In this document: one piece after another, positions 35,901-50,900 of the stretch | Layout: each line of letters begins with the position of its first letter | Position numbering within the stretch: position 1 is the first letter of the stretch | Assembly: GCA_011009095.1 (NCBI GenBank) | Contig: VTPC01000423.1 | Span: 110,519 to 174,518, forward strand | From: Ignelater luminosus | Lineage: Eukaryota; Arthropoda; Insecta; Coleoptera; Elateridae | Reading direction: 5' to 3' | Length of the DNA: 64,000 nucleotides | The notes under the pieces: model-generated | Seen by the model: the letters and a program-made list of their open reading frames with translations, nothing else | Told to the model about the DNA's origin: nothing | Databases searched by the model: none | Program-made: the position numbers and the translations under genes

Positions 35901-38900
35901 TTAAAACACTCAATTCCACGTTGTTTACGTTACTGATACAAAAAATCCGAAGTGATGGAGAAACACGGGGCATTTTTGTTAAAACTAATGAAGCTAGTAT
36001 GTTGCTTTATAATAAAATTAATTTTAAGTCTGACAGGAATCGTAAAATGCAGAAGTGCTCCATCATGCATGTAAATCATGCAACGGCGTTCGCATGATTT
36101 CCAAACATAGTGCATATGGCAGAATTCACACAGAAAATCTTTTTATCCTCATCCATTGTGCTCGGATATGTACAGTCTAGGTCACCCAAGGAATTTTCCA
36201 CCTTTTTCTTCTACTTCTAGCACGAAAGAAATCTTGAATAAAAGTTTCACCTCTACGGCGATTAACATATCTAATGACTGAAAACTATTTCTATTACCTA
36301 CAGCTTCCCTCACTTGTGTAAGTCCTCACTATCTAACGAGTTTTAATACCTCCAATGGTCTTCACTACTTCAATGATGCCTTTCCCACTAGTACTTCATC
36401 ATCAATCTATGCGACGATTGAGATGGCGATGACTTGGATATGGAAATCTTACGGAAATAAATCGCCGTGGCAAATAAATTCGTAAAAGAACGAAAGAGAA
36501 AAACGTGTTAAGTGTTTCAAGGCTACCTCTTATTTCTATTACTCGAAACATGAAGCGAGACGACCTCTGTCTGTCACTCTTTTCAATCTAGTGATGGATG
36601 AGTTCATAGGGAAGCTGGAATCAACGTAACTTTGCTTGCCATTTAATAACAGCCATAACATATCAAAACTGCTTTATGCGAGCTAGAGACACTTTTGACA
36701 AATGCCAACCACTTCTCCGGTGTGCCAAGATGTGCCACTACGATTATTTAGGGCAAGCAGGCAAGCAGATCCGTTGATACCCTCAACGCCTAATCTGACC
36801 GTCTCTGCCATTGCTTTGAACTATTGTTAAAACTTCATATCCTTAAACATTACCACTTTCACCTGCCGTTTTAGATATCAATTAATTCCAGTATTACCAA
36901 GGAGGTTTTAAGGTACGTCGACTAAATTGTTTCTTTACTACGAAGATCCTGCACCTATTGAAGAGGAGAATGGAGCTTGGGGGGAATTGGTAATCCTTTT
37001 TGACTTAAGTTTGGCCATTCTCAATTGAAGGTTAAACGATTTGCTGTTTACGACCGACGCTACTATTGAAGCCATCATTTCCTTGCCATGATCTGAAAGA
37101 CTGTGGCAAAAGTTAGTCGGATGGATATCAAGTTCGAGACTTCAAGTCGAGAATAAGATGAGAAACTAGAATGGTTTGAGTTAGTAAGTTAGTAACACAA
37201 AGATCGATAAGCAAACTAAGAAGAAGAGGAAAACTGTGTAGTCGTAATTCATATGGATTTAAGTTTGTTTTGCATAACTCAGGAAAATATCTTAGTAAAA
37301 ACAAAATGCATCTAGTGTACTATGTCTTGCATCCTTATGAACTAACAAAGCAAGCCGATTGAAAACAAAAAAGTTGAGGGTATTTCGAAAATGCGTGCTG
37401 TTGCATACTAACCAACGAGACGCGACTGTCTCAGGGCACATCATCATCAAGACATAGAAATTAGTTCAAATATTAAATTTCTTACTGCTGCATTGTCTCG
37501 TATGAGATGGGAGGGTGAAAAATACGATTTTTTCTTAGAATTTACCATGTTCTAAAAGCAACCGTGATATTACCTATAATATTAGAATTAAAATAATAAG
37601 AAGAGTTTCCGAGATATGTTGATTGTAAATCTAGGTTCCTGATGGCTGCTTCAAAGATAGGGCCAAATTTAGGCCGGCTAAAAGTTGAGAATACAATTTC
37701 AAAGAATACATGCCTTGCTCAATTCTTTCTTTACATGAGATTTGGCAAGTGTGCAATTGTGAAAATTTGCTCATATATTACAAATGTCAAACTATAGGCT
37801 GAACTTTTTTGGATATGTTCTCAATTTAATTGCCTTTCCGTGACACAGAATGAACATATTTCAGATAATCAACTATTTTAGTTGTTATGAGAATTTATTC
37901 ACTTTAAGAAAAAAATAGTTAGGTATGCGACACTTTCTCAGGTCAATCCAAGTTTAACTGCATTGCACTTTGAAACAATTCTCAAGAAAGGCAACGAAAA
38001 AGCGTTCACGTACATATCTTTATGTCATCTTCTTCTACTGTACTTCAAATGATACAGAGTTCCAGTTTCAAGAAACTTAGAAACGTTGACAACCCATAGT
38101 AATACGTAAAATAAATTTAATCATTAATGCTTGAATAGATACCAAGCAAGTAGATAACCATCACAAAGTAAGTATTTATATGCTGTTTTGGCGGTAATTT
38201 GACGTTTTAAAAGGAAATCTAGTTTACTATTTATTAAATTGGTTAACAGTTACATTTAAAATTAGAATTCTAGCAAGAGTCATTTTTCAAAAAAAAAAAC
38301 GATTGTCAGTAAGCAAAGTATGAAATATTATTTTTAATTTAAAATAAAACTTCTTAAAGAGTGGAGGATTTCTGAAAAAAAATACAAAATCGTTTAGATG
38401 GTAACAATGTTAAAAACATCAAACAAGAAAAATCTATTTTTAAGATGATAACTACTAAACGAAAAAATACAAAGTGTTTTATGATGGCAATATGCAGACT
38501 TTTATGGACGTGTAGTAAAATTTTATTTTCAATATTCTTTCAAGTTTACAAACCGACAGATTAGCAAGTCATATTTGTTGACATTTCCTAAAATTACTCT
38601 TTTATCCTCATCATCCTTTTCTGTGTCATCTTTAAAAGGTCCAGTCCAGGTAAAGTAAACTGTTTCTTCCTAAGCTTTATCTGTATACTTACTTTTCAAA
38701 GAACTCCAGCAGAGAAACAAATACGTCAACAAAAAATAACTGTTAATTTGTGTAAACAAGAATTAGAGAAAAAAGAGATTGCAATGATAATGGTAATAAC
38801 AGTTTTAAAAAATTTCCTAATACCAGTAATAAAGATAAAAAAATAATCCAAGGAAAAACAAGAAAAATCAGCTTGAATAACCAGTGATAAAGATTTATCA

Positions 38901-41900
38901 ACAAAAAAAAAGGACATGACACATTTTTTTTCTGCAAATTGAAAAGGAATTGCGCAATAGAAACCTTTGATTTATATTAAAACGCTGATCAACCAGGCAC
39001 ATTGTACTATTGACAGCTCTGGGCATTCAACTTTTCATGTTTTTATTACGTTACCTGCAAGTTTTCAAGGTAACCTCATACATTTTTAATGAACTACAAC
39101 AAGAACTAGTTTTAAATTAAACATCATCTTTTGGTGATACTTCTCAATATACGTATTCTACCTTGTATATTTCATTTATTTGCATCTTTGCTCTTCTGTT
39201 ACACAACCACCATACATGATAAAATAAAAAAGGTATCACTAAGAATGTTGGGTTGGTTCTATTCATTTAGATTAGATGTGCTAGAAACCTCTTATTTCCT
39301 GCTGTTTGACATTTTATTTTATAGATAAGATATCGAAATTACGATTATTTATTATCGAAACAGTCAAATCAATTGTTCTGATATGAATTAATTCGAAACT
39401 TATAAAATCGTAGTTGGCTCTTGCGCTATTATTTTACCAAGTAAACTTATTTGGGGTTTTCCAAAACCCACTCTGCTTTTGTTTTTATTTCTGTGAAAGC
39501 TAAAACGCCTTAGTAACCACATTTAAATATTCATGAAATTGTACAAAAAAAGACGATAAAAAACTAACCACAATTGCGGTTGAGAATGTCAAAATAGATA
39601 TTTCAGGTTTACGTTATTTGGAAAAAAAATTATTTGTCAACATAACAAAATAAGCGAATCTGATAAAAATGATAAAATTATAAGACGCACAAGTATTCAT
39701 TCCTTTTTTATAAACCAGTCAGCATGTGAAGACAACCCTGACCTAAACTAACTCGTTATTTTTTACTTTACCTATAAATATTATTAATAAGGAGATTTAA
39801 CAGATAAAAACGCGATATTAATTGAAGTGAATTCTCCTTTTATACGGTATTCTAATCTAATAGGAATTTTATTCAAATTTTATTAAATAAAAGCAAAATA
39901 ATCAAACTTAAAGCACAGTTTAAATGAGGTTAAGAAAACGACTAAAAGAATTTTTAGGTTATGCAAGAAAAGTGTTGATTTAATCTTAAGATTCTTCTCT
40001 CTATTTACTTAGAACGGTCAACAGGATGGAAAAATACGATAATTACCGATTCGAGTATATGTTAATACTAAAATTATATGGGTAAGGCAGATTCATATGA
40101 AACTTCAGCAACTTTGAAGAACATTACATCATTTGATTGTAACAGAAAGAGTAGAAAAAAAGTTGCAACGGATAAACTACATTATAAGAAGTCGGATTTG
40201 TATGCAATAAGAACAGAAAAATCACCCTTTAATAATAAATTTTCTTTTATGCAAGAACTGATAGTTTTCTTCGTAGAAATATGTTATTCTCAGTTGACGA
40301 GATTTTGCTGATGTGAAATCAGCCGAATCAAGTTCGGATTTCGGAGATTATAAGTATAACTAGTTGATTTAACCGCAAATTGCAGTTGTACATTGTACAA
40401 AGCCCGATTCACATATTTCTTCGGCATGTATGCAGTGTTTGGTTAAAGCAAAAAATGCACACAATTCATGAAACAGTTACAATAAAATTTCCTTCAGAAG
40501 AGAAAAGCAAGACGATGAAGATTCCTCTAAAGTAAATAAAGATTCACTGAAATATCAAAACCATACTGCGTAATCGCATAATTGTCTAAACACACTATAT
40601 CTAAAAGACGAAACGCACAAAAATATAAATCGGAAATGCTTGGGAAGTTTGAAAGATAGAAGACCCCCAGATCATAGATAAAAAATGCAAACAATTGTAC
40701 AGTTGGTGAAATTTGATGTCCTCTACTTATACATTAATTCTGACAAAAGAGTAAACTATAGAAATAAAATATTATTAGCTAATGATGAGATACAGCAATG
40801 ACCATGTAACGTCAACTGTTAGTAAGTTGGGGAAATACACCAGTGAAACGACAAATACTCATCAATCGGAAAATGACCACTTGAAAACATTCTGCTTTTG
40901 TAATTTCACCGTTGAATGTTGAAAAGTTGCAATTCACTCTTCCATTGGATAATGTACTTTAAATGATAATCGCTTTTGTTACTCCAGTAGTTCTTTAGTA
41001 AAACCAAATAGATGTATTGGTGGACAAAAATATTTTAATTGTGCTAGACGTGAATGTTATAACTCCTAACTGCCAAAAGGTCCAAAATTACAGTATCATT
41101 GCTCAGAAAAAAAGAGATTTTCCAATTATCTAAATTAGATCTATAAAAATGACGTGAAACTGAACATGCGGTGTGGCATCATGAAAGGCTAGTTAAAACG
41201 ATTAAAGTAGTGTTAAATAAATTTGTTTCCTGATATTTCAAAATTTCCAATATTTGCTCGTCTTGCCAAGTATCCTTGAGAGAACATTTTCTTCTTTGAG
41301 CTAAATAGACCTGCTGGAGAAATACTAGGCAAAACGATCTAGTCAAACTGATCACCTTAGGGACTTATTTGCTCTCATTCATCAAATAAGTACTGTATAA
41401 GATGTTAAGCTTGCTGTTTGATAATCATTACGTTATAAAGGAAATATGGTAATTGCACAGAATATAAAGATCATCAAGTATCATTAGCTGGTGGCGGTTC
41501 TAGTGAAACTAGTACGCAAGCCTTCTTATTTCGGGCCACAGCATAATACGATACCGGATGTTTTATACAGAGTATCCTCTGACCAATTTAGTTCTTCTTA
41601 ATAATCATAAGATTTGACAGATGCAAAATTCCAAACGTAGACGATTATCATTTACTAGGCTTGATCAATTAGCATCAACTGAAGGTGCGAGGTACAAGAT
41701 GTGAAAGGCAACGCAAAAATATAAGCAATGTGACAGTTTCGACTTTTCTCATGCAGAAGACTGCTGATTACCAGACCTCAATCTCTATCTTGAGCAGAGG
41801 CATATTCATAATGAAATTCTTGTACATCTTTCTATCTTTCTTCATACTCTTTAATTCTATTTTTTGATCTACTTCGAAATTGCTTTTTCTTTCCGATTCC

Positions 41901-44900
41901 TGGATTAAAATGCAGAAGACGCTTCTCGGGCGGTTTTTGGTATTATTCTTGAGGCCAGAAATTCTCAGTATTTTGGCTTTTCTTTATTTATCTTTGTCGA
42001 AATAACTTGCCAAAATCAAATTCCATGTCATACTACAGGAAAAGACTTTTGGGCAATAACCTTGACGAGCGCCGTGTATGTAATACTAATATGTAGTTGT
42101 TTTTCATAAGAAAACTGCAATTAAAGTGTGGTGCTGAAGGCGGTCTTGGACAATTTGTACGTCCCTGTACTAACAAACAAGAACAAGTACTCACAGTTAA
42201 CTATCGGTAATTGGTATCTCTAATGATACGTCACGTAGTACAGTTGGATGTTTTGGCCAAAAGAGACGTTTAAGGAATGCTAGGATTGGAAGATGAAAAT
42301 CTCATTCAAAAGAAGTTTTTGGATAAACATGCCATAATGTTTTGTGTTAAAACACGAAACATCGATTAAGACTATGAAGTTACTTTCTGCAAATTTCTTT
42401 TTCCGAATCGTGATGGAAGTTTCATAATGACTTGATTACGGACAAATAGGACTGATGATTTAATTAAGTTAAGTTTGTTTGATTGAACAAAGATTCGCTG
42501 AGAACCTTGTACAGTCAGGCAGAAACGCCACTGGGTTATAATCGTCCTCCCATACATATATTCAAGCATAATTTGTTAAATTAATCAATCATCAGTTTGT
42601 CATTGGACCAAAATGTAAGTTTTGTGCATATTGAAATGATTAATCGATGACTAGTGTCCTTTGATTTTAGGCAGTTTATCGAATTTGGCTTATTGTTAAA
42701 AACGAACGACCCTTTCTATGGTGAGGTAAAGCAATATGCGCATTAAATTCACATATTACGTCATCAATTTTTTTTTTGTACTTAAATTAACTAAAGAGTC
42801 GGAATAATAAACTTAAAACGTAACACGCGAACCATAGAAGAGTAGAAAATACAATCACAAGGCCCTTTAGACTTCAATGGAATAAACTACACGAATTACC
42901 TCAATATAGTGTGTAACCGGCTTTAAGCTGCTGAAGTGCAACAGGTAACGAATAGCCACGTTATTGAATGCAATGAACGAGTCAAAGCTACCTATTGTTC
43001 GCTCACAGTCGCTGTTTTAAACGATTAAAAATTTGAATAAATAAATTCTTTCTTACCGATAGGTACTTATTGTAAGAAGAAAATTAAATTGCTATATGGC
43101 AGTTACTTTGTGTTACATCACATTTGTTTAGACCTTTTCTTCTTATAAAATTATATAACTTAAAAACCAAGTGAAAAAAAATGACAAAATCGAATAAAAG
43201 TAGGTGAAGGAGTGTAAACAAAAGTTGATTATTGATTCTTAATAGCAGTAGTTTCCAGGACTAGTTTAGCACTTTCCTGATTTTTCCGCTTAGATCTGGC
43301 ACGGACCATACCTACTTTATTAATACCTGCCTTGACATGAGGTATCCCTTTATTTATAGAATGTGTAAATAAGAGCATACTGTGCTTCTCCATTCGACAG
43401 CATGCATGTTTGCATCTTTCATAAAATTGTACGCGTCCTCGATACAAAAGTTGTAGTTACAGTACACAAAATCGATTTTTACCCATTGTGCCATCATTTA
43501 TTTATTTCCGTGGTTGCTTTGATGTGAATATTTCTAGGTTCCTTCAAGAATTTCACTATAATCAGACTAAATTAACTGCTGGTCGCCTCTGGCATAATTT
43601 CATAACCGGAAAGCTATTTATTTTTTGCTAATCAAATTGCGTGTGGTTACATAGAGAAATACTTGTCTGTCTATATGCAAATAAGAAAATAACAATGTAT
43701 GTAGAATTTAGAACAGGGTGGGAAAGTGATGTAGGATGAGAGAGCGTCGTACATAATAATTGTATACTACAAAACAGACATGATCTTTTATTTAAGTATG
43801 GCATGTCTAATAATACTAATAAGAAATATTACAGTACACATGCATAAATTATAAAACAACAAATTCGTAATCACTAATCGTGTTTAGAAGAACAAAAGAA
43901 GAAAAAACAAATTATTTAAATATGCGAAACAGTAGAAAACGGGAATGAACTGCTTTAGACCAGTAAAAAAAGCTTGAAAAATACACATTTTCTGATAAAA
44001 TTTCTCATACTAACTATAAAAGTTCCTTTACATTGAATCCTTCCAACACTTGTTTATCACGTGAAATCGTACATTTGTATAATGAATTGTGTCGAGAAAA
44101 AACCACAACGTAAAAAATGGCATCGCAAATAAATAAAATTAATGCAGATTATAGTTATGCTAATGCTACAACTTTTTTTGTTCACGGACATCGTTCGAAC
44201 TGGAAAAAATTACTAAGTCGGGAGAGCGAATTCAGTGTAGACATTAATCTTTCGTTACATGCAGTCAGGTATTTGAGATTTTTTCTTTTTAGAAATTTTT
44301 AAAGCAGCGTTAGAGACTGCTTTGCATGTCCAAAACAAGATTCAGAGTTTGAGATTTCCCTACTTAAAAATATAACTCCTAAACATAAAAAACTGGCTAA
44401 CTAATTTTAAGAAACAAAAAATATGTAGAGTGGGAGGTTTCAAGTAGTTTTTGCAGTGTTATTTCTTCATTTTCCTTTCATTCATTAGCAGCTTACAGGA
44501 CCGGTGTCAGTATTTATGATACTTTATGCAAATTGTGAGTATGTTGGGGTTTTTGTACAAAACCAAGACATCCCCAAAAATTGCACGAATAATCAGAAAT
44601 TATCTGCATTAGGGACATCTTCATGAACTTGCAACACTTGGAATTAGTCAAGAAAACGACAGTTACGCTAAAGCCTGTAGAGTTTCTTTAATTTCTAGAG
44701 CATCTGCAAAGATAGTCTGCCAGAGCAAAAATCAATAGTCATAAAACTGAATAAATAGCTAAAAATACAAAGCAGCGAAAGATTTAATCATTTAGAAAGC
44801 CACGAAAATTTGGATATTCCCAAGTTTTCCAGTTTTCTAGTAGAAGATACTAAAGTCTCATTATTCATTATTATCGGAACTTCTATCACTAACAATGAAG

Positions 44901-47900
44901 AAATTCTATCAATTATTCAGTTTCGCATAAATAGTGAGATGATTTTCAGTGTCATAAGTAGTCTTCCAATTTTAGCTGGAATTCTAGTTGATACGAAGCT
45001 GTTTGATACAAAGAATCAGGACCAATACAAAATCTTGACGTCACTTTAAAGCAAGATTATTTACTGAAATAAAACACAAAACGTTGTGTACATTCATAAG
45101 CCGTTATTTTTTTAAAAACGAATTCCTGTATACAACACACAATGACGATTGTTTAATACAATTAAAAACCCCGACAAGACAATTTAGTCATCATAAAACT
45201 TTGTGTTTGTACTACACATTGCTAATTTGAGTTTCGTGCATTAAAGTGCAGTCTTTCATAATCTGAATGGTTTAACTTCAATTTTAAAATCCTGATAAAA
45301 AATTAACCAAGATAGTTGTGATATACTTTTATGCCATTACAATATTACTGTAACTGTAACAGTACGGGCTATTCCCAAAAAAGGAGACAAACATTACGCC
45401 AACAATACTAATCAGTCTTGGAACCGATAATCGAAAACAAGACACATAAATCTGCTTTCACTCACATACCATACCCACGTCGATACCATTTATTTAAAAT
45501 TAATTTGTTTATTAGGCGAAGTTATTAAAATGCCTACCATCGACGATTTATTACATATTGGAGTCTAAGGCAAACTTCAATAATTGAAACTTCATTTTTA
45601 CTTTCTTATTCAATAAAAATCTTGGTGGTCGATTTTTCTGCAACAAAGATTGGTCTAAATGGTGTTCCCCAGCACTATACTTTGGGACCGTTTGTTTTGT
45701 AACACAGTGTCTTCCGAAAAGATTCTGAGCCAACAACGTCAACATCAAGATATGCAAAAAAATTATCTGAAAAGGTCTAACAGTAATCTACAAGTCGAAA
45801 CACATGACTTAGTAAATCTTTATGGCATAAGGCGTACGTTGGAATTTTCAGAAAGNNNNNNNNNNNNNNNNNNNNNNNNNNNNNNNNNNNNNNNNNNNNN
45901 NNNNNNNNNNNNNNNNNNNNNNNNNNNNNNNNNNNNNNNNNNNNNNNNNNNNNNNNNNNNNNNNNNNNNNNNNNNNNNNNNNNNNNNNNNNNNNNNNNNN
46001 NNNNNNNNNNNNNNNNNNNNNNNNNNNNNNNNNNNNNNNNNNNNNNNNNNNNNNNNNNNNNNNNNNNNNNNNNNNNNNNNNNNNNNNNNNNNNNNNNNNN
46101 NNNNNNNNNNNNNNNNNNNNNNNNNNNNNNNNNNNNNNNNNNNNNNNNNNNNNNNNNNNNNNNNNNNNNNNNNNNNNNNNNNNNNNNNNNNNNNNNNNNN
46201 NNNNNNNNNNNNNNNNNNNNNNNNNNNNNNNNNNNNNNNNNNNNNNNNNNNNNNNAAAAGTGACTTAGTATGCTTTTAACTAACTTGAAAAATGTGATAT
46301 GTTAGTCCTTTTAGCCAAAATAGCAAAAACAACAGAACTAACAAAGAGATAGGTATTTTAATGACTATAAAAGTTCGTAGTAGATTTTTTAGCAAACTGG
46401 AAGTAGTAAAATATAAAGGCCTGCACGGGTTGGTCTTTTTGGTCAGGCCTTCGCACGAATCGGCTCAAACTTCGGCTTCCGGTCGAACTGAGCCTTCTTT
46501 TACAAAGACGAAATAATTTTTGTATTTTAGGATTTCTTGCCATAAACCATTCAATTGTTAACTATTTCATTGGTTTTCTTTTAACATGTACAAAGATGAT
46601 CGTTATCCATTTTAGTCATTCCTTTTAATGTCTTTTTGTTTGAAAATGCTCACTATTTCCTCCTTATTTAACGCTGATCGGGCCTGTCAGGCTTTTCGAG
46701 CAGATCAAGGTTGTTACCGGATTTTTTCGAGTTGCGTCGAGTTTACCTCAGCCGGGCCTATAAATTTCGGCCAGTGCAGTGCAAAAATAAAAAGAAAATG
46801 AGACTAGAAATTTTGTTATGTGTCTTAAAAACCAAGGTACTTATTACGTAATAATGTTTTTATGATTGAAAAGCAGATGCTTTCCCCAAGCATTTACGTA
46901 ATTTTCTTGGAACCACACTAGAAAGTAATTCGTAGTAAATGCAAAAGAAAATTTCCAAGGTTTGACATCAAATAAGATGTCCTTGTTTTCAATTTGTTTT
47001 AAAATTTTCCTATTTGTAGTTGTAAAATCAATTCAACTTCATCATTATTGATTGGAAGTGTATAAAATTTATATTGTTGCAGAGTACTGATGACGATGGG
47101 GCTGTTTACACAGCATAATAACAACACAGCAAATACTTTGGTAAGATAAGGTAAGATATACTTTGAATGAATAAGGATTTACATAAAACAAAAGCGATAC
47201 GAAAGAATTCGATAGCAACATTTTTTACGTAAGCACAAAACAAGGAATTGACTAGAAAATTCTAGTCGAGCAGCCTTTACGTCATTATAAATTTACCATT
47301 GAAATAATGTTATTATCTCAATGTAATTGTGTTGATATTTCTTTTTCTTTGTAAACATCGATTTTGTAGGGCTAAAGGTTATAAAATGAAAACGTGACAT
47401 TCTGGTTAATGCACTACAAACTAAAATTTTATAAATGAAGAGACATTTTTGTTACAATATTATGGATAAAGACATTTTATGGTCTACTATTTTAGGTTAT
47501 GTTTTATTCATAAAGTATTACGTACGTACAAAAACAATAATGAATGTAGTTTTTTCCTTTTATCCAAAACACATGCGAACATTTACATTTGGTTAAAAAT
47601 TGTTTTTGACCATATGCTTGAAATGTGTTGAGTTTCTGAATTTGTTTTTGCTTTAATATAATATAATAGCATTTACCAGACGTTTTCGTTGCCATTAAAT
47701 CGCTTAATAATTAATTTATTCTGAAAGTAAAAGCAGTATAAAAAGAGCAATAAATGGTGTCATTGCCGATGATTTTAAATGCAAACGTACACGGTTAAAT
47801 TTGGTAATGAACAGAACGCGATACATTATCAATATGGATGTTAATGCTATTGATAACAGTTATCAATATTTGTTTACGGAATACAATCCGGTTATTGTTA

Positions 47901-50900
47901 AGACCTTTGAGATCATATTGTCAGGAGATTTGAAAATATTTAGCAATAATAATAAATGGATATCCCACAACGCCTAATTATTGTAAGTAAATCTATTAGT
48001 CAACAGTTTTCCCAACTGTAAGAGGTTATTTTGATTATTATTAAAATAATTACTAATTAGATAAGTGTTATACAGGGTGTTATATCTTACGTACATCAGT
48101 CAATTAAGTTGTTTCGCATCAGTAATTAAAGGAATGTAAAGACGTAGAGTTACGTAATGTCAATATTACAGGTATATTAACTCGGTTAGAGATTAACAGA
48201 AATCCAGATATCTATTTAGTATAAAGTGTATTTTCCAACTCTACTTACGTAATCTAAGGTCAAAAATAAGAAGAAAACTTAAGCAAAGATTTTTTCCCAA
48301 GACCAGTTCGTACTAAGGTGTTTATTTATAGATAACACTTTATCTGAAAAATCTGGTTCTGTCTTAAAGACATTTTTGAGATAGAAGGATGGAGTGCGTT
48401 TTAATCTCCAGAATTTGTTTATTAACAGAAATGTCTAAAGTCTAATGCAACTACTAAACACCTTCAACTCTCTATACTGATGTATTTCATTAAAAGCGCC
48501 CAAATTCAAGCAGAATTTTGCCGAGACAGCGCTCTAATAGTACGAAGCTGTTTTGATGGTGGGTTTGATCAGATTTTTAGTATGTTGTTCTTCTTTAGGG
48601 ATTTCAAAACCTGGAAGAGTGTCAGATCGAGTAAATGTCAAGAAATTTAGAAGAACAAACTTCTTAATTAGTTATTACAAGTCACTATATCATGTTATGT
48701 TTTGGTCTTCTAGTTGTATATGCATTTTTCAATTCGGGAACAGATGGTGTACTTTAGACCAGCCTGGAAAAGCACGATAACTAATTCAAGTATATTTGTA
48801 TAGGATGTAGAAGATATCACAAGGAACAATGATATTTTTACAAACAAAAATTATAAAGTTCCTAAAATACGTTTGAAATATAATATTTCAGGATAAAATA
48901 AAAAAAGTCAGTAGTGTGGGAATTAAAAAGATGAATCAATCTTCAAATGTTTCAGTCAACACCCACTTCAGTTTTCCTTCTCGTTCTTGTTCTGGTTCAA
49001 TTTTTCAATAATAAACATAAATAATTGCTATTCTATTTCAACCAAAGACTAAAGCAAATACACCAGTCTTCTCGAGAAGAAAATCAATTAAAATACCTTG
49101 CTGTTTTATATCAGAGGTATCCATTAATAGAATGGATGATATCCAACTAAATCGTTATGAATCTAAATTAGAGGCAAACACCAAAATTTCATTATTATTT
49201 GATTTATTAATTGAAATCTTTGCATTATTAAACCAAACATTTTCTTTTTGCCTAAGTTTGTTTTCATTCTGAGCTTCACCCAAAACTATTTATGTAGATT
49301 CTCTTTACAATTGAAAGTCAGGCACTACATGCTTCGACTTGAAACTAGACCTCAAAGTAACATAAGCCTTAATGTTTAAAAGATCTAGCAAACAAGCAAA
49401 TCAAAATTAATTTAGCCACCGAAGATGGTTGGCTTGTTCTTCTTGAGACAGTGGACTGGAATCTTGTGATGAAGATGAGAATTGTTTGATCGTTGTGTTT
49501 GTTGTTAACTTGAGAGAGATTCGCAGATTATCTGGGACTGGGCAGTGTCGAATGGCTGGACGAGACATTGGGTATCGTTTTGGTGGCTCCTAACAGTAGT
49601 TACAAAACTCATAGAAAGTGCAGAAAGCCGGTCCCGATTATTACAAACGGTTCTTCTTTCCATAGCGTCGTCGTCCCTCCAGGTTGAGATGGAATCCTGA
49701 GTACCAAAACCTAGGACGGACATCCAAAGTAGGTGGTGCGGGCAATTCGTAAGACCGAAAACCAAACTAGATCCAGTAGTGTTGAAAGATAATCAAGGCT
49801 AGACAACGTTTTGATCTACCCGCACAATACATGGCAATAGAATGGCTCGCAAACAACATGCAGCGTCCTGTTTTCATCGGCACAACAGTGGTTTAGGTCG
49901 GAAATAGTAAAAAAAAAAAGTAAAAGGTAAAGGAACTCCTTGACCCACGTAGCGTCTGAAGGATGTGTCGATGTCAAAGATTTTGTGGGTTACTGCTAGT
50001 GATAGTTGTTGTATTATGATGTCTGATCTACTTCGTAGTCTCCTCGATTCACCAACAACTGCCCGGGAATTGGCGTGGGGTCTGCTTGATGCGTGACTGA
50101 GTACAGTAAGCTCCCCAACAACCCGCTCTACCAGGCTTAAGAGCGGTTAAGTCCTCTAAAGAGCCGGCCACCTTCGGTGGCATTTCACGTTGAATGACAA
50201 AAAACATTCAGGCAAAAAGAATAACAGAACCTAAACAATGTTGAGTAGCCTCAATGATATATGTTTCAGGAACCACCCATTGTTTTAAAGTTTCATTTAT
50301 TGTCACTTCGTGAAGGTTTTCCGATAAGACACGCATAGGATAGTCAAATTATTAATGAATCTGTCTCATCAACGTTGCGCTACTCTCGGTATTTCTACTA
50401 GATCACTAAGAGTTCTAAATTGATAACTTTTCTTTTAGATATATTTAATGCATAGATTAAACAGCCAAGTTTTGCTTTCGGAAGTTGGAAGCGGACTTAC
50501 CAAATTTCATTTTTTTATCAACTGATCAAGTCAAATATTCAAAATAATTCAATTCATCTGATTACTTGAAACGAACATATTTTTATTATCGTGGCGATAG
50601 CAGGTACTAATGATTCTGTTTTTTACATTAAGGTAATCATTATAATGATTTGATTGCTTGCTTTTTACTAATCCCACAATAAGAGTAGATATGTCAAGGA
50701 CCATCTGCTTTCTTTACTATCAGCACAGCAAGTTGATTAACTTTGCGGGAATTCTACCTGTGCAGTTTAAATAAAACGGGACGGTTTGTTTACCAGTTAT
50801 GTGTAGTTACACCGGTACGGCATCTTTCTATCTTCTATCTTGTTCATCAAAACAACAGATTAAAATTCAAACTTCTTTGTATGGTTTTCATCTTTTGCAA

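Noticed and set aside
41980-42570. Possible retroelement coding remnant around the 65-codon minus-strand frame at 42372-42569
   Set aside because: Translations in all frames gave no motif convincing enough to name a family.
44117-45060. Open frames at 44117 and 44810
   Set aside because: No family motif, no splice evidence, and stops between them; cannot be supported as a gene.
45659-46279. 206-codon open frame
   Set aside because: Two thirds of it are N from the assembly gap.
48066-48090. Single TATACAGGGTGTTATATC end-like word
   Set aside because: No inverted partner within 1 kb, so no element can be defined.
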